In this document: positions 11,700-20,295 of the stretch, in pieces
How positions within the stretch are numbered: position 1 is the first letter of the stretch
Layout: each line of letters opens with the position of its first letter
DNA from: Aphanomyces cochlioides
Lineage: Eukaryota; Oomycota; Saprolegniomycetes; Saprolegniales; Verrucalvaceae
Direction: 5' to 3'
NCBI GenBank assembly: GCA_019828595.1
Contig: JAHQRK010000009.1
Coordinates: forward strand, 2,046,001 to 2,110,000
Length of the DNA stretch: 64,000 nt
The notes under the pieces: model-generated
Seen by the model: only the letters and a program-made list of their open reading frames with translations
Told to the model about the DNA's origin: nothing
Databases searched by the model: none
Made by a program: the position numbers and the translations under genes

Positions 11700-11840
11700 C
11701 CTTTTTTCTGGTCTTGATTTCTTAATTTGTTCTTGAAATGTTTCTTAAATGCTTCTTTTTTGTTCTTTTTTGTCTTCTTTTTTCTTCTTTTTATTTCTTT
11801 TTTTGTCTTGAAAATGTCTTTTTTTGTATGAAAAAGAGTT
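11700..11840. other. Polypyrimidine/A-rich tract between leader ORF and gag of Gypsy-A
   Basis: On the plus strand this is a run of CTTTTTT, TTCTT and TTTTTTGTC units; on the element's sense strand it is A/G-rich (AAGAAA-type) and ends 17 bp before the gag ATG. No coding potential. A-rich leaders can favour internal ribosome entry, but that is only an inference here. Confidence 0.6.
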
Positions 11841-11849
11841 CTTTACAGG

Positions 11850-12239
11850 TTAGCTAAGTACTCGGACGTCGGTCTTTGGCTTTTCTTCCTTGGGTTTAGG
11901 TTTGTAGTCGAGGAGGGCATCGATTTCTTCGCCAATTAGTTCGCTCAAAAATTTTAAGTGAGTTTGAACGTCGACTAATTTGTCCGAAATATACTTAGTG
12001 CGATTCGAGTACTTTCGCGGTTCTTCGAGACGACGGCTGAACCCGTTGGCGACGCGGACGAGGTTGGAGATCTTGTTGTCGAGGCTTGATCGGATGTCGT
12101 CGAGGTCCTTGATTTGATCCGCCTCCAAATAATGAATTTTACTAAAACTCGCTTTAAACCTACTCTTTTCTACTCTACTCTTGTCGCCTTGGTCGCTGCC
12201 TTTCGCTTCTTGTTCGCCTTGGTCGCTGTCTTCATGCAC
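11850..12239 (-). pseudogene. Gypsy-A leader ORF, unknown product
   Basis: A ~130-codon open frame between the 5' LTR and gag, on the element's sense strand. This frame has no ATG; an ATG (MKTATKANKKRKAAT...) lies just upstream in another register. A slip in the AGAGTAGA microsatellite-like stretch near 12168 could join them. The product is charged and probably helical, with blocks FKASFSKIHYLEADQIKDLD and VQTHLKFLSELIGEEIDALL. It is not part of known Gag. A similar-looking ORF sits in the same position in Copia-B (44458-44847). Function unknown. Confidence 0.5.
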
Positions 12240-12476
12240 GACACGGTCTTTCGCTTACACCAGACGTAAGTGCCCAAGACTCGAGACTCCACCCAAGCAG
12301 GCTCTAGGATGCCCACAGCGCGGGGGAATGCAACGGACAGGCTCAACCTTTGGTGCTCGCGTAGATCCAACATTGGTCGCTTGAACGGTAAAAGATGAGC
12401 CGTTGTGTGAACCAGATACGATAACCTCTTCGGCCCTCGAGCTATGCCTCCGGGTCTAAAGTCCTTGGTGTCGTAA

Positions 12477-12492
12477 CCAAGAAGTGCTACCA
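12477..12492 (-). other. Gypsy-A primer-binding site (putative)
   Basis: Two bases after the 5' LTR end, the sense strand reads TGGTAGCACTTCTTGG, beginning with the TGG that complements a tRNA CCA end. Gypsy-C has TGGTAGCACT at the same place, supporting a shared tRNA primer. The tRNA itself is not identified. Confidence 0.6.
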
Positions 12493-12494
12493 AC

Positions 12495-12762
12495 TGTAGG
12501 GTAGTTGGTAAGGTCAGAGGAAGATGAGAAGTGAGTTAGATTAGCCAGCTTAGAGTTAAATCTATAAACTAAACAATACGGTATAGTTTTCGGTATACAC
12601 TCGGCACGACTACGGAATAATCTTCTGAGGGCCGTACACTCCCTGAGAACACACGTGCCTCTGGCCAATCTCAACTTAGTCAGACGGTGTCGTCAGCGTT
12701 GGACACGCTTGACTCGACACCCGTCATGCCAGGCGACAACAATTAACCATTAGTTTATTACA
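12495..12762 (-). repeat. Gypsy-A 5' LTR
   Basis: 268 bp, the mate of 6825-7092. It should contain the element's promoter. It is followed by the target duplication ATCAC at 12763-12767. Confidence 0.95.
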
Positions 12763-12767
12763 ATCAC

Positions 12768-13711
12768 AATGTCAATGTTCTATGAAGACGTTTGAAGACG
12801 TTGACTAACTGGCTAAATCCTTCTATCTACCGCCAAGATCGAACAAATGTAGAAGCTACAGAGGATTGCTAGTCAGTTTAGAATTAACCTCAGCCAACTA
12901 AAAAGGTGTTCTGAACTCCAAATCGTGTGGTGGGAGGTCCAACCAACTCAAGACAGCCTCACAGAAGAGCCCTTAAAACGAACGGAGCCTATCCAGGCGA
13001 CCGTCATAACTGAACCCGAGAAATACTTCACAATTCTATACTGTAGAAGTGTATGTTAGTGTGCCAACATTAATGCTGAACCTTTGAGCTATTTATTTGT
13101 AGATCTGAAATGGCTTTGACAACCTATCAACCATAATAAATGCATTGATGGAGAAAGATTATTCACCGCAATGACTATCTGTCGTAGTTGTGGGTCTACT
13201 CGACAAAGACCGCTACGAGATGTACTCAATCAACTGCGTAAACTATGAATATTTAGTGCAACCACCTGCATAACATAAATCCATTTGATATTGCTTTTAC
13301 AGCAAGTCTATTGATGTCCATTGAGTCGCAATAAGCTTTAGAAAGTTCAACATGGACGCAGTAGACTATGATTTAAATGAATCCTGTTCAATGGTCCGAT
13401 TTTCCCATGAGTATAACGAACTGCTCGTCGATTAGTTCGAAGTAGAAAAGACACTGATGGAACGAATGACCTATCAAAGGAAAGCTGCAATATAGAAGCT
13501 ACTATATTCTGCGGTTTCATAGGTTCGCCCATGAAAGCATGCTATACACTTTAATGCCTGCACTCCAGTTCAAAGGCTTTCTTTAGAGAAATTTTGCAAT
13601 TGACTCATCCAATCGATTATCGTAGGAAATAACAAGAGCATTATTGTGCGTTCTACTTGAAATATCCCCGATCGATTCATTGAATCGAAATCGACCGAGC
13701 AATCGTCAGAC
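12768..13711. other. Intergenic, nothing recognised
   Basis: No open frame with domain similarity, no terminal repeats and no repeat seen elsewhere in the window. Confidence 0.5.
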
Positions 13712-13722
13712 CTCTATAAAAT
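13712..13722 (+). promoter_or_regulatory. Possible TATA box
   Basis: CTCTATAAAAT lies about 70 bp upstream of the ATG at 13793. TATA boxes are uncommon in oomycete promoters, so this is weak support. Confidence 0.3.
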
Positions 13723-13792
13723 AATATTCAGTATTTGTTTTGGAAGTTTCCCAAAATTTGAAGACCACCGAAGACAGAGCAAGCAAGAGAGC

Positions 13793-14095
13793 ATGGAAGA
13801 CGAGAGCAAGAAAGAAAGCATTGACAACCTCGTTGTGGCGATGCACCCACAGCAGCAAGAGCAGATCAGCTGCTCACCATCAACCAGACGTGCTCGAACT
13901 CCCGTCAGACACTTGTCCCCACAGCAATACAGTTCTCGTCCTGGTTTACCGACAAGACATAACTTCACTTACACCATCCAAATAGGTACTCCAGCAGTGA
14001 TAACCCCCCCACCAGTCCATGAACCAACCACTATGAGCCCGAAGAGCTTTTGGTCGTGCGGTCCAGATAGTATGATAAACTCTCAAATTCGATAA
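13793..14095 (+). CDS. Small hypothetical protein, 100 aa
   Basis: ATG at 13793, stop TAA at 14093-14095. The product begins MEDESKKESIDNLVVAMHPQ, is hydrophilic and Ser/Pro/Arg-rich with Gln-rich patches, and has no signal peptide or membrane segment. A TATA-like sequence lies 70 bp upstream, and AATAAA overlaps the stop codon (about 14094-14099), a compact gene-like arrangement. No homologue is recognised and the frame is short enough to be chance. A longer overlapping frame (13740-13985) lacks these signals. Confidence 0.3.
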   Translation: MEDESKKESIDNLVVAMHPQQQEQISCSPSTRRARTPVRHLSPQQYSSRPGLPTRHNFTYTIQIGTPAVITPPPVHEPTTMSPKSFWSCGPDSMINSQIR

Positions 14096-14639
14096 TAAAA
14101 TTGTTCGTTCCAAATATTCATTTTTAAGATGTATATAATTTGGTAGAGCAGACTGTATTTTCTTTTGACCAATGAGAATGCAGCGTCGATTCTTCGAACG
14201 GTATCTCTCGAAAACCGACCGAATCAGGCAAATATGGCCGGAATTGACAAAATTGCCCTAACGTTAGATATATGTTAGACGTGGTTGCGCTAGATGTTCA
14301 TAATTTACAGAGTTGATTGAGTACAGCGCTTAGCAGTCTTTGTTATCCTTACGAAGACTCATAACTGCGATAGTTATCGATTGTGCTGAAAAATCTTTCC
14401 CCTCGATGTTCATTATGAATGGTAATAACAAAGTACCAAAGCCACTTCAGATCTACAAATTATTTTAGCTCTCTCAGAGATTTGGCGCTCCAGCAGCGCG
14501 AATATGAGCTGTGTAGGCTAGATATCTACAGCATTGAATTGTAATGTATGCTTTCTCGAGTCAAGCTATCAATGCTTATGATGTTAGCCGCCGTATACCT
14601 AGAGCCGTAAGTGCCTGCGACTATTTCAACCACCTAGAA

Positions 14640-15240
14640 AATATAGGCTCTAAACGCTGCAAGCCTGGGGTGCATTGGTGCGTCAATTTCCCTCTCGCAA
14701 CACTCATTTCCAGGATTTAGACAACTCAACTTTTCGTCGGTCAATTGATTGTTGTTCTCGCCTCCAAACTTTTAAAAACACAGTATATCCAGTTAGTCCA
14801 GAGTGTCTTCTTAGCTCTAGTATATGAATGCTCTAGCATGCTTTGTGTTTCCAAAGGAACCATCAAAATGCTTCAAGTGGTACGTGACTTCAGAAAGATC
14901 GTTCTCAATCCAGACTGTATCCAGACGCGAAGTAAACATAAAGATGATATTGTGCTTTCGAGCAAAATTTCGGATATCGGCGTGATTTGTTGAGTCGTTT
15001 ATCAATCGTTTTGATTGGCTAATACGACATTCAAGACCCATTTTAACCAATCAAATACTAAAATCAGCCAATGGCATCGATTCGCAGATCGGTTCTTTGG
15101 TGTGATTCGATTGCGCCGCTACCCAAAATTTGTATCAAATCAACAATATTAATATTATAGTAGAATAACAAGCCATACTAGATTTGTGGATATACAATGA
15201 TTTGTATGCGCATACTTTAATCAAGTTAAAAGGGGTAGGA
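14640..15240. repeat. Dispersed repeat R1, copy 2 (inverted, carries a MITE)
   Basis: Reverse-complement counterpart of 6370-6720. Colinear except for a 208-bp insertion (14950-15157) with TA duplication. Nothing coding is supported in or around it. Confidence 0.75.
14950..15157. mobile_element. MITE M1, 208 bp, TA target duplication
   Basis: The empty site is visible in R1 copy 1: GATGA-TA-GTAGAATAAC there becomes GATGA-TA-[insert]-TA-GTAG here (TA at 14948-14949 and 15158-15159). The ends are TTGTGCTTTCGAGCAAAATT and, reverse-complemented, TAATATTAATATTGTTGATT..., which align only loosely. Internal short inverted repeats around GATTGGCTAA. No coding capacity. MITE M2 at 17557 has a similar end. 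Confidence 0.75.
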
Positions 15241-15359
15241 TGTTTAAAGTCTCCTTTCAGCCACCGAAGACTTTTACCAAGAAACGGCCTCGATCTCCCG
15301 AGTTACCAGCACATACGACGCCTGTGGCACCTCGACTTCCTTCGCCTCCTGCTCTAGTA

Positions 15360-15832
15360 CAATGCTCCCTCAGTTTTTGCTCCCCTTATAAATGATTATT
15401 CCTGTATAAACTAAACTTTATACTCATATAAAATTTCATGATGCATTTGAAGTCGATTCAAAATTTGAATTCAATGGTCTATTGTGCATGGACCATGCGA
15501 TCAACGTGATCGAGAAGAACGAGAACGTTGAGGCGAGGAACATCTTTGCGGTTGATGTCTTGACGGCGATGGAATGGTCAACAGGAGCTTGGAACGACGT
15601 TACGGATGCGACTATTCGAAACTGCTGGGGGCATACGGGCATCACCCCTCGTACAAGGTCCATCGTTCAGGCGGTCGTTCCCACAATTACGCCTGGGCAT
15701 TGGTTGCACGAGCTCTTGAACTGATGTGTTTCAATGGACCACAAAGTAACTCTATAAATGCATGTTTCAACTTCAAATATAACCTTTTAGAATTTATATT
15801 TTGGGGCAGGAGCAAAAACTGAGGGAGCACTG
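15360..15832. mobile_element. Internally deleted Tigger-like element, 473 bp
   Basis: TIRs: 15360 begins CAATGCTCCCTCAGTTTTTG and the right end, reverse-complemented, begins CAGTGCTCCCTCAGTTTTTG, one mismatch over 24 bp. TA flanks both ends (15358-15359, 15833-15834). Between the arms only the C-terminus of a pogo/Tigger transposase survives (15482-15724). It is a deletion derivative related to the element at 23891-25403, whose TIRs share the CAGT-CTCCC-TTTGCTC pattern. Confidence 0.85.
15482..15724 (+). pseudogene. Tigger-like transposase C-terminal fragment
   Basis: The frame reads NIFAVDVLTAMEWSTGAWND and then TIRNCWGHTGI. This is the same C-terminal block seen in the transposase at 24062 (YSVDVLTAMQWMTEA, then VRNCWSHTGI after its stop). 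The catalytic domain is deleted. Confidence 0.8.
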
Positions 15833-15884
15833 TATATATTTCGCCATTTGGCCGTCAGAAACAAGCAGCTGATGCTATGCCCCG

Positions 15885-15965
15885 CCTCTTCCGCCGGCCC
15901 GCTCAATGCGGGATCATGTCAGACAGATTTATACTTGAAGTTTGTATAGGTGACACCCTTCCTCC
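15885..15965. repeat. Dispersed repeat shared with 23706-23790
   Basis: Both copies contain CCGCCGGCCCGCTCAATG, GGGATCATGTCAGACAGATT and TATACTTGAAGTTTGTAT followed by GTGACACCC. Each copy lies beside a Tigger-family element but outside its TIRs, in direct orientation. Confidence 0.75.
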
Positions 15966-16612
15966 GTCAACCTACACAACAGTCAACCTGCACCACCGGA
16001 CCCTCTGAGCAACGGCATCCGATAACGGCTGGGCATTCAGCCCGAGAACATCTCAGGGCAAGACAGGATAAAGGCACCCATTTGCTTGAGTAGAAGCTTG
16101 CAACTCCATACATGATTAGAATCGAGGAGCATATCAACAACCCATGGTGAAATGCATTTTGCCGAGGCATTCTAAACTGAAAGACCACGTTCAAGTTCAC
16201 TTGATAAGTTAAAGTTTGCCTGCTTGAAAGCGTGTTGTACATTGTATTGAATAGCTAAGCTGTCCCTCCAGGTTGGAATTCTGTGGAACCTAGACAAAAG
16301 CTTTACGAGCAACTCGTCATCAGGGCCATATGCTTAAATCTACAAGGACAGCGCGTCTTTGATTTGCAAAATGAAGACCCGATCTTCACGAAGCTGAGAC
16401 GTGATGGCAATACTCCAGCAAGCGTCCACGCAGCGTTCATCCTGGTTTGTTGAGTTTGACATTGGCTCCTGCAACAGGGTTGCAAACACAGCATCGTCTT
16501 AATATCAAGCAAAAACAAGCGGTGCCAGCGTTTACTAGTACTGAATTGGAACTTTCATTGGTTTTGAAGTCTAAAAGCGGTGACATATCATCAACAGTTG
16601 CAACGTAGTTGA
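15966..16612. other. Intergenic upstream of SCP-A, nothing recognised
   Basis: No supported gene or repeat. Confidence 0.45.
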
Positions 16613-16639
16613 TGCACCCAGTTCAATCGCATGCACCCA
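16613..16639 (+). promoter_or_regulatory. Paired TGCACCCA motif upstream of SCP-A
   Basis: TGCACCCA at 16613-16620 and again at 16632-16639, start-to-start 19 bp, 367 bp before the SCP-A ATG. The same pair occurs upstream of SCP-D (27210, 27229) and SCP-C (30070, 30088), each followed by TTT. Candidate transcription factor site. Confidence 0.45.
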
Positions 16640-16911
16640 TTTCAGGAGAATCTTCACGGAACATTCGAAACTAAGCGTATCTTCAAAAGACAGGGTATTT
16701 CACTTCCCGTCGCCTCCAATGCTACTAGTACTACGTAGTATGACGGAAAAACATCTTCATGAAAGGAACTTTGACAAGAACAGCAGCTAAAGCACATTCC
16801 TGGTGCGTCTAGACCTTGCAATCACCGGACACAAGAGTGTGATCCAAGTTCTCGCTTAAATGTGTCCATGACATGCTTCACACATCTCAAATGTCCTCAA
16901 TCGATTTTGTT

Positions 16912-16928
16912 GTCGTCGTGTTGTGTTA
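16912..16928 (+). promoter_or_regulatory. 17-bp block shared by SCP-A and SCP-C upstream regions
   Basis: GTCGTCGTGTTGTGTTA is identical at 16912-16928 (SCP-A) and 30595-30611 (SCP-C). It is either residual homology between duplicated promoters or a conserved site. Confidence 0.4.
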
Positions 16929-16949
16929 TTACAACGTGGCTCCCAGTTT

Positions 16950-16968
16950 GCACATTTCTCAATTCCTC
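16950..16968 (+). promoter_or_regulatory. Oomycete core promoter (Inr/FPR) of SCP-A
   Basis: GCACATTTCTCAATTCCTC matches GCTCATTYYNCAWTTTNYY with two mismatches and ends 11 nt before the ATG at 16980. The same spacing is found in all four paralogs, implying a 5' UTR of roughly 25 nt. Confidence 0.7.
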
Positions 16969-16979
16969 CTGCTCGAATC

Positions 16980-17459
16980 ATGCGCGTCTCTGTCCTTGGA
17001 CTTGTCCTCGCTGCTGTCGTCTTTTTCTCGGGAGAAACAACTGCATACCTTAGATCCGCTGAAGGCTCTGGCATCAATCCCCCGGACACTTCGTCGCTTC
17101 AACATCATCGCGGAAATGACCACACTTTCGAGCGTTCGCAACCTGAAGCTGGTGCATACTCTGGCTCGCGTTTCAAAGCAACACGTCAGAAATTTTCGTT
17201 TAAGAAAGCCTTCCGCAAAGTGAAACATGCCCTCCAAAGCAAAGCTGCGGGGATAGTCACAAAGGTTGCGAAAACGGCCTCCAAGTTCATTCCAGTCCCT
17301 GGCGTACGAACGGTTGTGAACGCTGCGGCCACGGCGAGAAATGTCATCGCCAACACCCGTCGCTTGCGTTCGACTTCCCGCCGATCTCGTGGACGCCGCT
17401 CCCGCAACGGCGGCAGACGGTCTGGCAAGCGTTCTCGTGGACGACGTGCGCGATATTAA
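16980..17459 (+). CDS. SCP-A: small secreted cationic protein, 159 aa
   Basis: The chosen start, ATG 16980, follows the core promoter by 11 nt and opens a signal peptide (MRVSVLGLVLAAVVFF then SGETTA, cleavage likely after residue 22). Residues 23-60 are a variable hydrophilic spacer. Residues 61-129 form the family core: SGSRFKATRQKFSFKKAFRK, an amphipathic cationic helix, a Pro-Gly hinge FIPVPG (103-108), and a second Ala/Val-rich helix. Residues 130-159 are almost all Arg, Ser and Gly. There is one Trp-free, Cys-free chain, so no disulphides. No RxLR-dEER or Crinkler LFLAK motif is evident. The intact frame and paralogs at 20296, 27639 and 30743 support a real gene. Role inferred: secreted effector or membrane/nucleic-acid-binding protein; no named family recognised. 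Confidence 0.8.
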   Translation: MRVSVLGLVLAAVVFFSGETTAYLRSAEGSGINPPDTSSLQHHRGNDHTFERSQPEAGAYSGSRFKATRQKFSFKKAFRKVKHALQSKAAGIVTKVAKTASKFIPVPGVRTVVNAAATARNVIANTRRLRSTSRRSRGRRSRNGGRRSGKRSRGRRARY

Positions 17460-17556
17460 AATCCGCGTCGCGTCAAAAAGGCTCTTCATATATTGCAAGA
17501 ATGGCAGCTATCAGGTAGCTAGAAGAATTCATGAATGTACTACGGTAGTAACGTTA

Positions 17557-17792
17557 TTGTCATTTTCAACCAAATTTGTGGTTTTGACCAAAACGAGAAT
17601 TCGTTTTCAAATCGATTTCATCATACTGAAGTGGTGTGTGTCAGTGTGTGTTTTGCGTGAGTCAGGTGGCTGATCGATTCTGATTGGCTGAATAATTTTA
17701 ATTTTTAATTCTAGCCAATCAGAGAAGCCCGTTCGATTCGGAATCGATTCGAAACCTCGGTCGATCCTCACACTTTTGTATCAAAAGCACAA
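17557..17792. mobile_element. MITE M2, 236 bp
   Basis: Flanked by TA on both sides (17555-17556, 17793-17794). The ends are TTGTCATTTTCAACCAAATT and, reverse-complemented, TTGTGCTTTTGATACAAAAG, resembling MITE M1. The centre holds an inverted pair CTGATTGGCT / AGCCAATCAG. It lies 97 bp after the SCP-A stop codon, so it may contribute to the 3' UTR or terminator. Confidence 0.65.
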
Positions 17793-17794
17793 TA

Positions 17795-18255
17795 TAATTT
17801 TGAGTTTTGCACCTTATTTGGCTTTCAATCGAGAAACTCTAGTCACTTGCGACAGCACTTGCCCAGTGTCAGTGTCCGTGGTTGGAGTGAATGTACTCCA
17901 CGCAGAGCATCTCTAAACATTTTGACACAACAATAGCTCGGAATAGTGTTCCCCCCTTCGACTCCGGTATAAATGGACCATCCTATTGAGAAGAACTGAA
18001 GAAACCATGACGGATACATCTTTTCATGCACAGCGATGTAAGTTTTCGCCCCCCCCCGGCTTCACGCTCAAATGGAGCGTATCTCCAACAGAACCTTGAG
18101 TTGCGATAAAGCTGTGCCAACCTCCATCACAACATGCATGTATTCAGGTGTATCTGATCATCGTGATTTGTAAATCGTCTGACAGTGAGACGATGTGGGA
18201 GTATTCATATCTTGCTTGCTGTGTCGTACAGTACTCATCAGTGCCGTTTTTCTGG
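17795..18255. other. Intergenic, nothing recognised
   Basis: No supported gene. Contains a CCCCCCCCC-type homopolymer near 18050. Confidence 0.4.
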
Positions 18256-18263
18256 CATGTTTT

Positions 18264-19193
18264 TAGAGATGCGTTTTTTATAAAATTTTCCAAATAAAAC
18301 GGTTAACAATTTAAATAAATTATAAAATATTTCGAAACAATAACTGAACAATTATCCGTAGTTCAGAGAGGGCGACACACTAGTATCCGGACGTTGGGGA
18401 AGGACCCTATCGATGAGTCAAAGAAAATGGTTCGTGTTAAGTGCATACGTAGTGGCTATGACATCGCCAGAGCAGCGAAACATATCTAACGACATCCATT
18501 AGATTTGCAGGCGATTTCAAGTGCGAGCAGTAGCATAGCTTTGTAGATTTAATGGCACGTGATGGCAGTGTACAGCTACATACAGTACAAGAAGTTTTGG
18601 CCCTTTGTATGATCAAGCGTGCTCTACCATTCAATAAAGTAGTATTTCACAGCTCAGACTTTGAATCCATTTTAAGCTATTGTATCAATCGTTTAAGCTT
18701 CCCAGTCACGAAGCTATTGCAGACACTTACTTGATCAATAAATTTAATCACATGCAGTTGATTGTAAGATCGGAGAATAATGTGATATGACGTTCATCTG
18801 ACGCATTTCCAACATAGAGGCGTCTGCCTTGGCATAAGGAGGCTGAGAGTATCCGCCAATGCCCCCTAGTGCCCACTGACTCGGAGCACAGACTTTTTCA
18901 CACCAGTTTGGCACCTAATTGCAATGTTGAAAAATTCAATACTTTTGTTCAAATTTTGATCTATATTCTTATTCACTCCAAATTCACTCTTCACTTTCTC
19001 CTTTCGAACATGCTTTGACTGGTGGTTTTCCATCTGAATAATTGTCAGTGGTCATTTCTACAATTGGCTGGCACAAAGTAGTATTTGCCAATCAATTCCA
19101 AAAAAACTTTTAAAACAAAGGAAAATAAGAAAACGTTTTAAAACGGTTATTAAACGTTCTGTTATTTATGTTTAAATAACTAACGCATCTCTA
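18264..19193. mobile_element. hAT-family element, 930 bp, decayed
   Basis: A perfect 8-bp target duplication CATGTTTT (18256-18263 and 19194-19201) flanks TIRs TAGAGATGCGTT / AACGCATCTCTA, both diagnostic of hAT. Subterminal sequences are AT-rich and partly inverted. Inside, 18552-18734 encodes a fragment resembling the N-terminal region of hAT transposases. Too short for an autonomous hAT element. Confidence 0.9.
18552..18734 (+). pseudogene. hAT transposase fragment
   Basis: The frame reads VQEVLALCMIKRALPFNKVV then FHSSDFESILSYCINRLSFP. It resembles the hAT segment that precedes the RNase H-like core (a 'PF..V....F..LL' pattern). It ends at a stop with no catalytic domain. Confidence 0.6.
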
Positions 19194-19556
19194 CATGTTT
19201 TGCTTGACAGCGCACTGGGTACTGTACGGCAGTTTACCATGATTGGCCTAAGTTGCTCGTTTTGATCAGATATACCCGAGAAAAACATCATTACCAGTAT
19301 GGTTGGAATTGATTTGGCATTGGGATTCTAACGTTAGTTGAATAATACCACGAAGATGTCCAGCAAGGCAAATCCTTTCATGAAAGGAGAAAATCCTGAT
19401 GTGACGGACAGTTGAAGTAAACATTTCTTCATGCAGTGCGTGTAGTCGAAAGGGACCCTGACCAGTGTACCCTGACAGCTACCCTGACTCATGGTACACT
19501 GCATGGCAAACGCACCCATCGTTGCGCACCCTAGAAGTGTTGGCAGAGAACATACC

Positions 19557-19973
19557 GAAATCAAATTGAAAAGCTCTTTTCCAAACGGAAAGTCTTAAAA
19601 ACAAACATCCCACGCTGGACCAGACAGATTTCCTAATGAAAACCGGGTAAAAGCTTGTCTTTTACCGTTTGGAACGCCTAAAAATCTACAGTACAGTGCC
19701 ACTCTGTCCAGTTTCGACCAGATTCATTCCTAATTAGGCTTGGATACTGTAGAACAGGCCATGAGAATTAAAATAAAGAAGTCCCTTTTTGGTGCACGTT
19801 TGGGGCTCACTCCTCCGTGCCATCCTCCAACAGAAAAATTTACTTCGACCTCCGCTTTGCTCCGGTGAGAGCATTTTTCTGGTCGGATGCCTGACGTCGT
19901 TCGCGGCGTGCGAGGTTAGGTTTGTTTTTTAACAAAGTCGTTTGGAAAAGAGTTTTTCTATTTGATTTTTACA
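19557..19973. repeat. Foldback element with ~47-bp imperfect inverted repeats
   Basis: The left arm, containing CTCTTTTCCAAACG (about 19575), and the right arm, containing CGTTTGGAAAAGAG (about 19943), are imperfect reverse complements over nearly 50 bp, beginning AAATCAAAT. The 320-bp interior has no gene. No convincing target duplication. Confidence 0.6.
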
Positions 19974-20265
19974 GGTTACCAAGTGAGAGATTACAGTACC
20001 ACGGGTACGGGTATTTTCTGACTGACCACTAATGTCGTGAATCGCACCAAGTACAGTACAGCGCGTCTGGGTTAACTAAGCTGCCCATGCACTAACAGTG
20101 AGTACCAATAACCATTCGACCCAGTTGTGAGTTGAAGCCACCGTTGGTCCTTGTTGTGCCCCTTTAGCTCAAAAATAGAGTTCAACTGGTTGTTCGATTA
20201 AGCCATAAGGTTGTCCCCTTCGTGCAGTTGCGTGAGGACACAAGATGGGCGAAGACTGTGATTTC

Positions 20266-20284
20266 ATTCATTATTCAATTTGCT
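20266..20284 (+). promoter_or_regulatory. Oomycete core promoter of SCP-B
   Basis: ATTCATTATTCAATTTGCT keeps the TCATT and CAATTTGCT parts of the oomycete Inr/FPR consensus and ends 11 nt before ATG 20296, as in its paralogs. Confidence 0.65.
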
Positions 20285-20295
20285 GCCTTTGAAAT

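Larger units (their letters stand above)
6825..12762 (-). mobile_element. Gypsy-A: full-length Ty3/gypsy chromovirus
   Basis: A complete element on the minus strand: paired LTRs (6825-7092 and 12495-12762), TG...CA ends, and a perfect 5-bp target duplication ATCAC (6820-6824 and 12763-12767). It also has a primer-binding-site candidate, a polypurine tract and the gag-PR-RT-RNaseH-INT-chromodomain order of chromoviruses. The LTRs differ at 3 of 268 positions, implying a young insertion. The reading frame nevertheless has in-frame stops (TAG between capsid and nucleocapsid, TGA in RT) and several single-base frameshifts. Confidence 0.95.

Noticed and set aside
16923..16979. Upstream in-frame extension of SCP-A starting at a GTG
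   Set aside because: It would place the core promoter inside the coding region and bury the signal peptide; ATG 16980 fits the family.
17350..17380. RxLR-type host-targeting motif in SCP proteins (RRLR in SCP-A)
   Set aside because: It lies at the C-terminal side of the core, not within ~60 residues after the signal peptide, and is not conserved in SCP-D.
16980..17459. Histone H1-like or ribosomal protein because of Lys/Ala and Arg content
   Set aside because: A clear N-terminal signal peptide in three paralogs argues for secretion.
16959..17498. 179-codon minus-strand frame opposite SCP-A
   Set aside because: Exact shadow of SCP-A; no start signal and Arg/Ser composition mirrors the sense codons.
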